From: Trichaptum fuscoviolaceum
Lineage: Eukaryota; Basidiomycota; Agaricomycetes; Hymenochaetales; Trichaptaceae
Assembly (NCBI GenBank): GCA_910574455.1
Contig: CAJSYZ010000005.1
Location: 7,626,001-7,690,000 of the forward strand
Direction: 5' to 3'
DNA length: 64,000 bases
The translations under genes were made by a program, and so were the position numbers. Positions 1 to 12,191 of the stretch are shown one piece after another. The notes under the pieces are model-generated. The model saw nothing but the letters and a program-made list of their open reading frames with translations, was not told the DNA's origin and made no database searches. Position 1 is the stretch's first letter; each line of letters begins with the position of its first letter.

Positions 1-30
1 TAGGACTGACCGAGGACTCTGACCACGACT

Positions 31-1697
31 ATGTCGGACAACAACGCACCATCGACGACGGAGACGGCGACAGCGGGGGCGGGGGCGGGGATGCCTGCAG
101 CGGTGGGGTTCATCGGACTCGGGAGTACGTCTTCGTGACTTGCCTACTACATCACACAGCCCCGGGAGACCGTAGACTCACTCGCCCATTTTTCTCATTT
201 TTCTTTTCTGCAACTGGGCCCATCCTCTATCACGACCCGCACGGTCATGTCCAATACGTACTGGCGGAAACACAAGACATGGGCCGCCCGATGGCGCGCA
301 CGCTGCGCGCGGGGCTGCCGCGCGCGACGGTGCTGTACGTGTACGACGTGTCGCCGGGCGCGATGGACGCGTTCGTGCGCGCGTGTGCTGAGTCCCAATC
401 CCAAAGCGGGAGCGAGAGTGGAGGCGAAGGACGGGGACGTGTGGTGCCGTGCGCGAGCTGCAGGGAGGTCGGGGAGCGTTCGGTGCGTCGACTTTCATTC
501 AGTGTACGGTCGGCTGGCAGAGGGTTGCTGACGTTCTGTCGTGGTCGTGTGTGGCACACATGCATACGGTGGACTGGCGGGTAGGAGGTCACGTTCGTGA
601 TCGTCCCCGAGGGCGCACACGTCCGCGCCGTCTTCCTCGACCCTGTGACTGGGCTGCTCGCCGGCGGCGCGCAGTCCACGCAGTCCACCGCATCCTCGAC
701 ACCAACACGGAAGACGTACGTCGACTGCAGCACGATCGACCCCGCGACGTCGCGCGCCATCGCCGCCGCCGTCGCGTCCATTACAACGGGGCGGCCGTAC
801 TTCTTCGACGCGCCGGTGTCGGGCGGGACGAAGGGCGCGGAGAAGGGGACGTTGACGTTCATGTGCGGGGTTGCGCCTCCTCCGTCTTCGTCTTCGTCCC
901 CATCTCCCTCGTCGTCTCCCACTGATGTGAACGTAGCGACCGACGCAGCCACGCACTTCGCCGCGCACATCACGCCGCTCCTGCGCCTGATGGGCCGCAC
1001 CGTCGCGTGCGTCGGCGGGCCCGGCCTGGGCCTCGCGGCGAAGCTGTGCAACAACTACCTGAGCGGCGTGATCGCGATCGCGACGAGCGAGGCGATGAAC
1101 CTCGGTATGCGGCTGGGCGTCGACGCGCGCGTGCTGAGCGGGGTGTTCCGCACGAGCAGTGCGGGGAATTGGGTGAATGGTGCGTGTGTTTCGTGCTGAT
1201 TGGTGATATAGCGATGGCGAATCCGATGACGGCTGTGTTTTTTCGTTCTGCAGACACGACGAACGTAAGTCTCTCTCTCTCTCTCTCTCTCTTTCGTAAC
1301 GGCGAAACGGTTTACTCAGTGCACTGACTCTCGAACTCACTCACACTCCGTCCGACAGCCGGTGCCAGGCGTGTGCCCCGACGCGGTGACGTCGCACGGG
1401 TACCGCGGCGGGTTCAAGGTGCAGCTCATGCGCAAGGACGTCGCGCTCGCGGTGGCCGCCGCGCAGGCGGCCAACGCGCGCCTCGTGCTCGGGGACGCGG
1501 CGCTGGAGACGTATGAGCAGGCGAGTGCGGACCCGCGGTGCCGGGACCTGGACGCGCGCGTGGTGTATCGGTGGTTGGGAGGGGTGGAGCCGGAGCCGGG
1601 GGTCGGGGTCGGGGTCGGGGTTGGGGGCGAAGGGGGTGGTGAAGAGGGAGAGGGTGCAGAAGAAGAGGGAAAGAAAGAGGAAGAGGGAATGGAATGA
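31..1697 (+). CDS. 3-hydroxyisobutyrate dehydrogenase, five exons, 414 aa
   Basis: NAD-dependent beta-hydroxyacid dehydrogenase that oxidises 3-hydroxyisobutyrate to methylmalonate semialdehyde in valine breakdown. Model: 31-124, 277-482, 585-1179, 1254-1264, 1359-1697; all phases close. The first splice joins GFIGLG to NMGRPMA, giving the Rossmann dinucleotide-binding motif. Also visible are VIVPEGAHVRAVF, YVDCSTIDP, the substrate-binding APVSGGTKGAEKGTL, the catalytic-lysine segment GLAAKLCNNYLSG, and the family C-terminal segment VPGVCPDAV then GGFKVQLMRKD. The fourth exon is only 11 nt and restores the DTTNPVPG reading. The tail after WLGG is a Gly/Val then Glu-rich low-complexity extension. 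No clear mitochondrial presequence is visible at the chosen ATG, although the animal enzyme is mitochondrial. The third exon could instead start at 588. Sure of the family; individual boundaries are probable. Confidence 0.9.
1265..1358 (+). repeat. CT microsatellite in intron 4 of the dehydrogenase
   Basis: The intron after the 11-nt exon opens with the strong donor GTAAGT and contains about eleven CT dinucleotides at roughly 1270-1292. It ends at CCGACAG. A simple repeat that adds a pyrimidine-rich intron body. Confidence 0.8.
1590..1692 (+). repeat. low-complexity tandem GGGGTC and GA-rich tract in the dehydrogenase C-terminus
   Basis: Tandem GGGGTC-like units encode a Gly-Val run, followed by a purine-rich stretch encoding Gly/Glu/Lys. 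The tract lies inside the last exon just before the stop and is probably a slippage-prone extension outside the enzyme fold. Confidence 0.7.
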
Positions 1698-3308
1698 GTG
1701 AGCGTTGCGATGGGCGGGGCGTGAACGCGCGATCGGCGAGCGACGGTTGGCAAGGGCGGGGCCGTAGACGGTCTATGTAGGTAGGTAGAGGTAGACAGAC
1801 GACTTGGAAGGACCTTCCGGCATTTCCATCATGCTTTCCCCTCTCTCGTTGCCAGTCAGCCTTGCGTCCAAGCAATTAACGATATTCTACCTACCGCGAC
1901 CGCGCTTTGATTCCGAATCAAGGCAAAACGCTCGAGGTACGGAACACGAAGGACGTCATAATCCTATAACAATATATCATCTCGGACGCAGACAGCGTTC
2001 ATCGTTGAAGAGTAAAGAGTAAAGAGTAAAGAGCAAAAGAGCTTCCGCGTGGGCCTATGTATTCGAATTTGACGCCAATGATTCCTGCGTCGGAAGCAGC
2101 GGCTTATTAGGCTCGCAACCTTGCGTCCAACGGGCGACAACGAGGCTTTTTGCTCATTTCCAGCGGAAGCAAGGCGCATATGCTCATATAGTATCCTCGA
2201 GGCAGGCAGATCAACATTCTTGATGTTGGGTTAATGAAGTGTCGGGATGTTCGAGGTGCAATTGCAAGAGATAGATAGTTATCACACCGGCTCGTACCCG
2301 AAAATCCGAGGGTATGCTTACCCTAAATATAGAGCGAAGGGTTTCTATATCGGACACTGGCATAGAGTGGCGGTGGCGGTGGCGCTAAGCTCTTTGCGTT
2401 GCACCGCGCATCATCGTCGTCTCACCCATTCCCCATCTTCGTCTCACAAGGAAGAATGAGCTCAACAGTCGAGACTGTAACATCGTCAGCTCATATGTTG
2501 GACCTCTCTGGGTCACACCATGCATATACACACTCGCACCGAGTCGTTTCCGTTTCCGAGCCACCCCAGAAAAAAACTTACGAAGAAACAAGAATCGAAA
2601 GCGGAAGCAGCACCAGTGACCGAAATTGCTCGTGCATTCTTGCCATCCTGTCAAACCCACTGCGAGTGCGCGTTGCCTCGCTGCTCGCGAGTCCATTGGC
2701 CACAGCCCGTCCGCGTATTCCGATTTGGGGCAAATACTGTAATCCATAATCAGGACCTGGAGGGCTGGGAGCCTGAGAGCCTGAGAAGGGGAGAGGGGGG
2801 GCTGATGTGAATGCCAGTGATCTGAGCGATCTGAGCGTCTAATGCCAGTGAACCCCGTGCGCCGAGTACTCGGGTGGAATAGAACTAGAACGTGGAAGGA
2901 TCGAATTTATCGAAAGTCGAAAATCGAAGCAAAAGAAGTTCAAGGTGAGCCTGAGGGGGATTCCCGGCCGGGCCATAGGCCATGGCCCATGGACGATCCC
3001 CTTCGTTGCACCCATTCCATCATCCATAACGTTATACCTAGAACCAAAAAGCAGAAAAGCGAAAATCGGGGAAAGATGCCTTATAACGCGCTCCTGCGCT
3101 CGTTGGCTTTTTTGTTTCTCTCTACTCTGCTCTCCTCCAGGCTGCTCAGGCTTGACTCTTACGCGACGCCCCACGCCCCCCGTCCTCCCCAACCCCGCTG
3201 CCCAGCGCCCGCCCCTCCCGCCTCGCGACTCGCGCCCATCACTTAGCGGCCAGAAACACCATTTGACGCGTCCCGACGCGGCGCATACACCCTGTCGCCA
3301 AAGTCAGC
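1698..3308. other. intergenic, no gene supported
   Basis: Only short overlapping frames on both strands; none has splice-supported extension or a recognisable motif. Contains three to four direct copies of AAAGAGT at about 2009-2036. It should hold the 3' end of the dehydrogenase transcript and the promoter of the gene starting at 3309, but no element could be assigned. Confidence 0.5.
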
Positions 3309-5201
3309 ATGCCGAGCTTCGAGTCCCAGTCTTCATCCACGTCCGGATCCCACTCCACATCCACATCCACCTCGTGCTCCAGCTCCTCGCACTCGCGCTC
3401 CGCCGACATCGATGACAACGACGACGACGACACCCTCAAGCTCAAAAACCCAAGCGCGACGGGCGCGCCGCGCACATACACGCACAGCGTCGGCTTCCCG
3501 CGCTACGAGGACCTCTTCTACCGCCCGCCCCCGCGCACGTCATCGCGCGCCCACCTGGGCCTGGGCCTGGGGCTTCGCCGGCGGAACCGCGACGCGCGCG
3601 TGCTCGTCCCTCCTCCTGCCTCTCACATTCACAAACACGGCTGCGACTGCGACTTCGATGGCGGGTACGGGTACGGGTACGAGTACGGGAAGAATGACGA
3701 CGGCTACGCGTACGACTACGCGTACGCGCGGTACGACCCGCGCGCGAGCCCGGGTGTGGACGAGCAGCTGCGCGAGCTGATGTACGAGATGCGCGACTGG
3801 GTCGTCGAGAACCCCGAGGAGGCGTACAAGCGGCTCCAGGTGTGTCTTCGTGTCTTCGTGTCTCCGTGTCTTCGTGTCTTCGTGTTTCCCTGCTCTTATT
3901 TTCTCTTTTCTCTTTTCTGCCTTCCAGTCTCTCTTTTACCCTGCTCCTAATCGTTTTTTTCCTTGTTTTCGATTTGGGTCAATGGCAGCGCTTTATATTC
4001 GTGTCCTTCTGTTACTTATGTTAACTAACACTACTAACACTGTCTCGGTCGTTCGTTCGGTCGCACAGAAACCGCTCCCGCCCCCTCCACCGCCCGTGTC
4101 TGAGGCAGGCGCTGAGGCAGAGTTCGAGGACGACCATATGTTCATGCACGAGGTGCCCCTCCCCAATCCACGGCCAAGTACAGAATCAGAAACAGGAACG
4201 AAGGACGCGCCTCTTCCTCCGCCTGACCCTGACCCTGTGCACCCCACGTCCGAGTCCACCGAAACGACACCGACCAAGGCAGATCGAGTCGACGACGCGT
4301 CTCCAGCGCTCAAAGCACCACTGACCCTGACACCGACGTCAACGCGCGTGTCTAAGCCTCTTGCGCAGGAAGCAGAGCCAGAGCTGAAGAGACCCAATGC
4401 GCAACAGCTCCAGCAGCAGCAGCAGCAGAAGAACCAACAGCCCCAGCCCCAGCCCCAGCAGCACCGCCGGCCCCGACACACCGCAGACGTCCCCACGTCC
4501 CCCACCTCCACCATCTTCACGCTCGGCCCCCCCGGGTCCGGCATCGCGTCCCCTATGTCCCCTATGTCACAGGTCTTCGCGCCCTTCGCGCCCTTCGCGC
4601 CCTTCGCGCCCTTCGCGCCCTTCGCGCCCTTATCTCCAACATCGACAAAGACGATAGAGGCAGGCGCGACGCCGGCATCCCCAACTCTGAGCACGCACAG
4701 CGCACAGACCGCGTCGTCTGCGACGCTCTGTCCGCCCACGCCCAGTGGGGAGTCGAGTGACGCGTTCGACGCGTTTGGGTTCAGCACCCGCACCAATTGG
4801 AGCGGCTGGGCCGGATGGAGCGCGTACGCGGTGCAGCCGCGCCCGCGCGCGAGCTCGCTGGGCGCCGTCGCGTTCGCCAAGACTTCGACACCAAGTCTGA
4901 TGCCGACGCCGATGACGCGTACGGACAGGGAGCGCACCCGTGTGCGTGCGCGCGCGGAGAGTGCGAAGGAGAATGTGAAAGAGAACGTCAAGGAGAATGT
5001 GAAAGAGAATGAAGGCGCGATCGCGGGCGTACCGACGAAAGAAAAGGTCGACTCGGACCGCCGGCCCCGCCGACGCGCGCTCTCGCACGCTGCGCCCATG
5101 CAGCCCTCTGCGTACGCGTACGCGTACGCGCACCCACCGCTGCCCACTGCCAGCAATCTCAAGCCGTCCCCGCTGTTGGCTCCGGTTTCTATCGAGACGA
5201 A

Positions 5202-5239
<38 letters not shown>

Positions 5240-7769
5240 CGTCCCCACATCGTGAGAAATCACTCAACCCCACGGCTGTCTCCCCTTCTGCGCCTGCTCC
5301 TACGCGCAACCGCAACCGCAACCGCACACACCGCCCGCCTCCGCTGCCTCTCACCCTCCCCCTCACCCTCACCCTCGACCTCCCCCTCCCTCGGGACCGG
5401 GACCGGACCTTGAAAACGAAGGCCTCCGCCAGCTCTCTCAGCTCCATCGCCTCCGCGGGTCAGGAACGCAGACAGGCACAGGGCCGCGGCGCGCGCTACC
5501 GTGACCGTGTGCGGGGTGCATGCGTAGAGAGAGGATATGTGCAAGAAGATGGATTCGAGGAAAACGAAGGCGGCCGAGAAGGAGAAGGAGAAGGAAAAGG
5601 ATTCGAGGAAGAGCAGCTCTACTCACCCGCGACGCCGACGACGCTCAGCAGCGCCTTCAGCGCGCTCTCGTCGTCCACGTCCACGTCCGTCGCGCCGACC
5701 CTGGCGAGTGTGTGCTCGGAGAGCACGATCACGCGGGGTGGTGTAGGTGCGGGTGCGGGTGCGGGTGGGCGGCGCGGTGAGGGTGTGTTTGAATGCGGTG
5801 TGTTTGAGAGAGAGGTGGTCGATGGAAGGGACTCAGGAAGAGAAAGAGAGCGGGTAAGGGAACGCGAACGCGACCGCGAACGTCGTTCGCCATACGGGCA
5901 CGGCCTCGGGCCCGGGCATGGACTCGGGCATGGGCTTCACCCACACTTCCGTCCACACGACCAGACCGGGACGCCCACAGCGTCCACCACAGACGTGCGC
6001 ACCTTCACGAGCACGCTCACGTCCGCCGCGCCCGACACCCTCGCAGTAGCAGCGGCGGCCTCCTGCTCGCGCTGGTCCCTCTCGACGAGCATCCTCGAGC
6101 TCAGCTCCAGCGCCGGCGATCCGCTCGCAGCGAATCCGAAGTCGGGTGCGACGACGACGAGCGCGACGGCGACGGCGGCATCGTACGCGGCGCGCGCGAA
6201 ACGCACGTCGCGGCGGTTGTTCGGCGCGCGGAGGTCCTCTGTATCTGTTTCTGTAGTTGACAACGTTGGCGCAAGTAACGCCTACGCGGGCGCTGCTAAT
6301 GCGTTCGGGACCGCCACGCCCGAGACACACACGAGCCGGACGAGCCGGACGAAGAAGTCGCTCGCGCGCTCCGTGTCGCTCTCGAACCTCAATCGGCGGT
6401 TCTCCTCGCTGCTCGATCTGCGCGGGCTGCTCCGGCGCATGCCCTCGCACCCGCAGATGCACCTCCCTTCTCTCTCTTCCTCCTCTCAGCCTTCCTCTTC
6501 TCAGCCTCCCCAGCCTGCACACTCCGCATATTCAAGTGCAACGGGTGCGGTGGGTACGACGGGCGCGAGTCCGACGCGGATGCGCCTGAGCAGCCTGAGC
6601 ATGCGCCGCCCGAAGCGGCACCGCCTCGTCCTCCGCGGCCTCGCGGACCAGCACCCCGGCCGTCTGCGCGCGGTGAAGGTGTGGAGTGAGGTGAGTTCTC
6701 CCTACATCTCAACCAACAGATTTGGGTTTGAGCTGACTTTGACTTTTCTTCACCCTCCTTTTTTCTAACTCCTTATTCTTCATAATATCCCCCTTGCTAT
6801 TCGATGCACACAAAAAAAAATTCAATCGGCATTGCCATTCGGCTACTATACACATGATGGACGATCATCGACATACGCGACGTATCGTCTACTACGTCTG
6901 CGCGACCCAAAGGGCTTTGGCGCGATCCGCCGCATCTCGCCGAAGGAGAACGGCGAAGTGCACGTCCACTTCCGGGAGCGCGCGCTGGCGGAGGACGTGA
7001 GTCTCTTTTCATCTTCATCTCATTCTGTCATTCTCATACTCGAATATTAACTGACGACTTGTTTTTTTTCGTCTCTCTCTTTCGTCTCTCTCTCCATATC
7101 GATGATGGTACTTTATCTCCACGTCTTGGACTTTTCCTTCGCATCCGACTACGCGCGCCCGAACTTGAATACTCGATCGACCTTCGCTCTTCGACTCCTT
7201 GACGTGGATCTTGCGACTCTTCGACTCTCCGTCTTGTCTCATGCGTATCGAATCTCCTTTACGTGCACCAACTGTTCAACTGTTCGCATCCTCGCGATCC
7301 GACGCTCGCATCCAACCCGTGCAACGTCCACCGGCCGCCGGTGTCCTGAACCGACTTCATTTCCCGGGGTTCCTGGCGTCTCTCATTCACGAACGTACGC
7401 AACTTGAACTGACGCTGACGCTGACCGTTCCCCGCCGGTGTCCCCATTCGCATCTCCTTCCGTTCTCTTCTCTTCTCTTCTCTTCTCGTTTCATTTCCTC
7501 TCTCTTTCTCTATCTCTATACTCTACTCGCGTTCGCCTCTCAATATCCGGACATCCTTACGGTCTTACGACCTTACGAAAACTGAAACTCCCTGTGCGGA
7601 TGGGGAATATACGCTGTAGGTCTGCCGAAGGCACACGATCGTGACCATCCGCGGCGCGGGGACGGTATCGCTCCTGTATTCCGACGGGAGCAGGAACGTG
7701 CGGTGCGCGCCTCGCGCAGCTGCCACTGGCACTGCGTTTGTCGGCCCAGCGGTGGCTTCGACGACGTAA
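3309..7769 (+). CDS. large Ser/Pro/Arg-rich low-complexity protein, unknown function, about 1128 aa
   Basis: Proposed exons 3309-3839, 4069-6690, 6913-6996 and 7620-7769, all phase 0. The first intron has CTAACAC before its CACAG acceptor. The N-terminus is Ser/Asp rich, then a more ordered block with GFPRYEDLFYRPP and ELMYEMRDWVVENPEEAYKRLQ. The long second exon is dominated by Pro, Ser and Thr runs, a (FAP)n array and several poly-dipeptide tracts. The last two exons encode a compact non-repetitive tail (GFGAIRRISPKENGEV, then HTIVTIRGAGTVSLLYSDGS) that could be a small beta-rich domain; it recalls polo-box-like strands only weakly and I do not assign it. The final intron would be about 620 bp, unusually long here, so the 3' end is uncertain. 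I do not recognise the family; probably mostly disordered. Confidence 0.6.
4576..4629 (+). repeat. nine-base tandem repeat encoding (FAP)n
   Basis: Six perfect copies of TTCGCGCCC in frame, encoding Phe-Ala-Pro repeats inside the large Ser/Pro-rich protein. The copies are identical at the DNA level, which indicates recent slippage rather than selection on protein only. Confidence 0.9.
5200..5239 (+). repeat. AGCACG hexamer tandem repeat encoding Ser-Thr
   Basis: Six or more copies of AGCACG in frame encode an alternating Ser-Thr run. A neighbouring TACGCG array at about 5112-5130 encodes alternating Tyr-Ala. Both lie in the large second exon of the low-complexity protein. Confidence 0.8.
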
Positions 7770-9912
7770 TACTCTGGCGATGCGTGGATGGACTTCATTC
7801 GTTCATTTTTTTTTTCCTTCTTTCGTTTGCAGCAAGGCCGTGACATCCGGACATCTACCCCGCCGTCCATCCATCCATTCATCCATCTGTCAGCCAATCT
7901 GCCTGTCTGATTAACCGCCCATTTCGCGATAATCCCGTGTTCTTGCTTCCCGCTGCTTTCGTCACTCTTTTTTCCCTCTGCGGACCGTTACATTCGGCTG
8001 TCATATTGTGCTGTAAAAGACATTCGGTGGAGTCGGAGTCCGTCATTGTTTTATTGTGTACACCTTCTTTTCCCATTGGCATTCTTCTGCCAGTGAACTG
8101 TACCACTGTTCTCTACCTTCCTTTATTCAAGTTCTTGGCGTTCGTCAATTCTGGACTGACCTTCCTCCCCTCTCCTTTGCACCCCCGTTTTGGATTCCAT
8201 TTTGACGAACACTTCGAATCATTTGACACTCACCCGGCACTCGGCATTCGTTCTCTCTCCCTCTTCGTCCCCCTTCCTTTTGTTCTCGCTAACCCGGTAA
8301 ACATCTCTCCATCTCCGGCTATACTCGCCTGGGCGCTTTGACATCCCGAGTCCACCGGATGCTGTACCGGATGCTATAGTATGGCGTTTTAACTTTTAAT
8401 AAGTGCAACAAAATAGACTGGGTCCCGAGCGCGAGCGCTCAATATCCGCGGGTTCTCATGCCCATTAAACCCATCACCTTCTCCATCTCGCCCTCACTTA
8501 GTGCATTCTATTCGCCGCTTGCCTCTCCGTTCTTTAAGATTAAGATTAACGTTTCCAACTGTCGCTCACTTTATCCACTCATATTACTCTGTACTCCTTC
8601 GACTGTACACCGTCTGACCCCTCTAACGACCTTCGTTTTTTTTTCCTCCCTGCCGTTTCTGTTCTTAGCCTAACCCAGCTCGTTGCTCTCTTTGTTCCCT
8701 TCTCGTTTGAAACACCACGCTCACTGTAAACGCTCATTCATTTCTCTTCTTTCTCTCGCCCCTCATATCGCAGTCGTTTTGCATCTTTACTCCTCGCACT
8801 CTCATCCAGCCAGTCCCTTCCATCACTCACACCGATCCCGGCCGGCAAACAAACAGACACTACTCCCAATTTCCTTGACTTTCTCTCTTTTAGTCTTTCT
8901 CTCTTTCAGCGAAGTCTGGTCAGAGGCATTTTCCTGTCGGTCTAGCCCTGGCGGTACACTGTTACATTATTTTGTAACCATCTTCACCTTCCCGGGCCAC
9001 CCCTTGTCATACATGTACATGTTTGTACACCTCGGCCTACGTGTTTCCCGATGGGGAGTGTGTAGCAAAAGTAGACCTGGGGCTTAGGTATTAGTGTACT
9101 GTATGTGCTGTATATTTTAGTCGTACGAGACATCGGATGTAATGTACATGTACACATTCTTGCTAAAAGCAATCCAATCTATAGACTGTTTTCATCTCTT
9201 ATGCTTTGCTTTCTTCCTGGGTCTGGATATCGACATGCTTTGATACGTACTGGCCGACTGTATCGCGTTTCTTATCTTTTTGTGGCCGGGACAAAACAGA
9301 CTGCGATTTTATCTGATTACTGCCATTTACCTAATGTCTTTGGTCATTGGATTGCCTCCGGGGATCACAGAAGTGTCGCGCTAATCATTCTACAGTAGTA
9401 CAGTATCTGACACATGTTTGACTCGATCTAGCGTCCGTAGATCCCTTCACGCTTTTTTTGTTACTTTTGTCGACCCTAATACTTATTGAACCTTCTGATT
9501 CGCACATTTTCAGATTGACAGTCTCCTCCCCGGATGATCTATACGGGAGACCATCATGCACTGTAAGAGCAGCCTTAGACGAAGCACTGCGTTTGTGAAG
9601 TCGGGACCTCGGAAATGGAGTTCAATGTACTGGCATGCAGATCGAGCGGCTGTACGCCAGAGTTTGAATGCCGAGTAAATATGAAAAGCCCCCGCGACTC
9701 TATTAATTGAAGTCTGGTCCTACAAAGGCTACATTCGATGACTAAAATACATTCTTCGCCTGGACTTTTTTTTTATTACTTCTCGCAAGCATCGGTGCCA
9801 GAAGCATCGGGAACCACAAGATCGGTTTTGCGCAAGCACGGCGCTCTCCACGCACAGATGGAGAAGTAATGAAGGTGAAATCCCACTAGCAAGCTGTCAC
9901 GAATTCAAGTTG
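7770..9912. other. pyrimidine-rich intergenic region, no gene supported
   Basis: About 2.1 kb. The + strand is strongly C/T rich from about 7800 to 9000, which yields open frames rich in Ser, Leu and Phe that I read as compositional. No family motif or splice-linked exon chain was seen. The 9000-9900 part has more balanced composition and also no supported feature. Confidence 0.5.
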
Positions 9913-12191
9913 TTATGTGCGTGGGTGCGAGGTGTGGTCAGAGATGTCCCGCCAGCTGTTCAGCAACACCCGGCGCACACTTGACACGCCTTTCTCGCGA
10001 TGATGATAGTCGTGGTCCGTATCGCTCAGGATCTCCTTCGCACTCCGACGGTCGCTGGGCGCGAACGGCTGGTTCAGCTCGTTGAAGACAAATGACTCTG
10101 GGGCAGGTGACGGGTGCTGTATCAAGTTTGGAACGTACGATGGTCAGGTGAAAATTGCTCGGAAGGCGGGCGAGAATAGAACGAACCGCAGTAATCTCGG
10201 CTAATTCACGTTGAATGATCAAACAGAAGTCATCGAGGTCTGTTATGTTACAACTTTAGCATCAAGGTTCGATTGAGTAGAGAGGGGAGCAAACCTAAGT
10301 CATTTAGGTCATAATTGAAGGGATCCTCTCTGAGAGCATCTGTGAGATAGCTGTGAAGGTGAAGAATTGCTGAGAACGCACATTTCCTGTCCTATTTCGA
10401 GGAACCCGAGCAGAAGGAAAGAAGCAAATGCTGTGGCACTGAAGCACAGGGAGTCAAAACAATAAGCAATAATGGAAGGATGGGCGGGCTCACGGTATTG
10501 TGAGGTACCCGAAGGCGTCAAATATCTGAAACTGTCAAAAGATGTATGAGAATTGCGTCTGTCAAAAATTACAGTTTCGCACTGGTAAGAAAAACAGATA
10601 TAGCCTGTATCTGCCCTTCAGTACTAGTCAGACGGAGAACAAAAATGTGGGACATACCACATAGACATCCGCAAGTGAGCTTGGTAAGCAAATGGAATAG
10701 GTGTCGTCCTGATGCGATCCAGGTTGGCCATCGTGTCCTGCAGAGAAACAAGCGTTGTCGTGAACGAGGATGCGATAGCTGGTTGAAGGAGCCCGTTTTG
10801 CAGAAGCCAGGCCAGATAGCTCGAAACGAAGAGCGTTATCTCGAGGGGGACGTTTGATGCGATGATTGGCGCCTTCTTCCTGCGGCCGAGCGCATCTCTT
10901 CCATCCAGCTTCGATGCATCCAAGTCATCTCCCTCCTTTTCATGAGGCGTCGTAGAACCGCGTATCCGCCTTCTCATCGATGAATAAAGTGACTTCGAAC
11001 TATTGACGATCGGCTTGAAGATCAGAAGCAACGGCAAATAATCATACGTCGTCAACTTCGGTGGGTTCCTTGCAGGTTTGAGTGGTATGTTCGATTCAAT
11101 AACTGGGAGCACGGCCTCGGGATCAAATAATGTATCTTCTCGGTTTTTCCTCCATGTACCCTGCCCATTTGTCGTCAGGTCGTCGCCCCGCACATGCTTC
11201 TCTGCTGCTTTCCTCTCCTGCCGGTCGCCCGGATCCGACAGAGTACGTTGAGCGGCACGAGGTCTCTTGCGTGTTCCTGATAACTCTCGATCGAGATCAC
11301 CCTCGGACCATAGAGGAAGGACGTCCTGCTCTCTGTCAATGTCCGGAGGCTGTGAGGCAAACTTGGGTAGGAAGCAGACGAGAGGGTATAAGTCCTCATA
11401 GTGAATGCCAGACTCTCCTCGGAGCGCATGCTTCTCGTTTTGTTATTATTAGTACGTGGAAGATAATTATAAGAGAGCGATAATAGAGATCGATCACCTT
11501 CACAGCCACCGAAAATGCCTGCACCTGGAACAACCTTACTTTCAGAGACATCATAATTGTTGCCGGAGATCTACACTCACGAGATTTACCATAGTCTTCT
11601 TCTCGATGATGGCTTTCAGTCTTGCCTGCCTGGCGATTTCATCTTTATCCTCCTGAGCGATCTTGACATCTTCCGTTTTCCTCGTTTTGTCTTCTCTGTC
11701 GATTGGAACATGAATCCATATCTGATGGACGCGTTAGTTCCTACAATCAGTCTAAAAAGTAGAATACGGACCAAAAGAGCCAAGTTCCGCGACACGAGGT
11801 TAATGACTGTCCATAATTTGCGTCCTTCCCAGTACCTGTGCAATGGGCGTCTAAGATACGTTGTGACATAATATTGACTTTGTAATGATGTACCTGTCAT
11901 AAGCAGAGGTCGTTCGGAATGATACGACGAGCCCCAACGCAATTCCCAAGACCGTCAGCAGCTGGTTCGATATTGCGAGCGAGTGACTGGTCTTCTCCGA
12001 CACCAAAGACACCACTGATAATAAGACGCTGTCAGTTGAGTGCCTTCAATGTACATCGGAAGATTCGGAAGAGAGTACGCACTCGTGGCAACCAAGGTGA
12101 AGAAGATGACTTCAGGCCAGATGTCGTTAATCACAGTAGACTGAAATTTCTTCGCACTCCATGTCAGAAATAACGGATTCTTGGCGACCAT
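9913..12191 (-). CDS. bestrophin-like anion channel (RFP-TM/UPF0187 family), copy 1, 12 exons, 553 aa
   Basis: Membrane chloride/anion channel of the fungal bestrophin branch. Exons (minus strand): 12191-12079, 12028-11894, 11835-11772, 11721-11581, 11524-11498, 11430-10658, 10604-10583, 10531-10494, 10438-10382, 10329-10295, 10239-10187, 10116-9913; all junction phases agree. N-terminal helices include NDIWPEVIFFTLVAT and LTVLGIALGLVVSFRTTSAYDRYWEGRKLW, the family signature. The long sixth exon carries a charged loop and then SLQDTMANLDRIRTTPIPFAYQAHLR, matching the conserved RIRxTPIPFAY segment. The next four short exons encode the last helices and end at EIEDPFNYDLNDLDLDDFC, the acidic C-terminal motif. 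Starts at the first ATG before the conserved helix. A paralogue with identical exon lengths lies at 29764-32025. Subcellular location cannot be read from the sequence. Confidence 0.9.

Noticed and set aside
245..1340. Long minus-strand frames over the dehydrogenase
   Set aside because: Shadows of high-GC coding sequence; the plus strand carries a complete dehydrogenase with conserved motifs.
3993..5447. 484-codon open frame on the minus strand
   Set aside because: It is antisense to the large Ser/Pro-rich exon and rich in Val, Gly and Arg as expected from the complement of GC-rich repeats; no motif.
7770..9400. Several 60-135 codon frames on the plus strand
   Set aside because: Composition follows the C/T-rich DNA (Ser, Leu, Phe, Pro); no splice-linked continuation or family resemblance.
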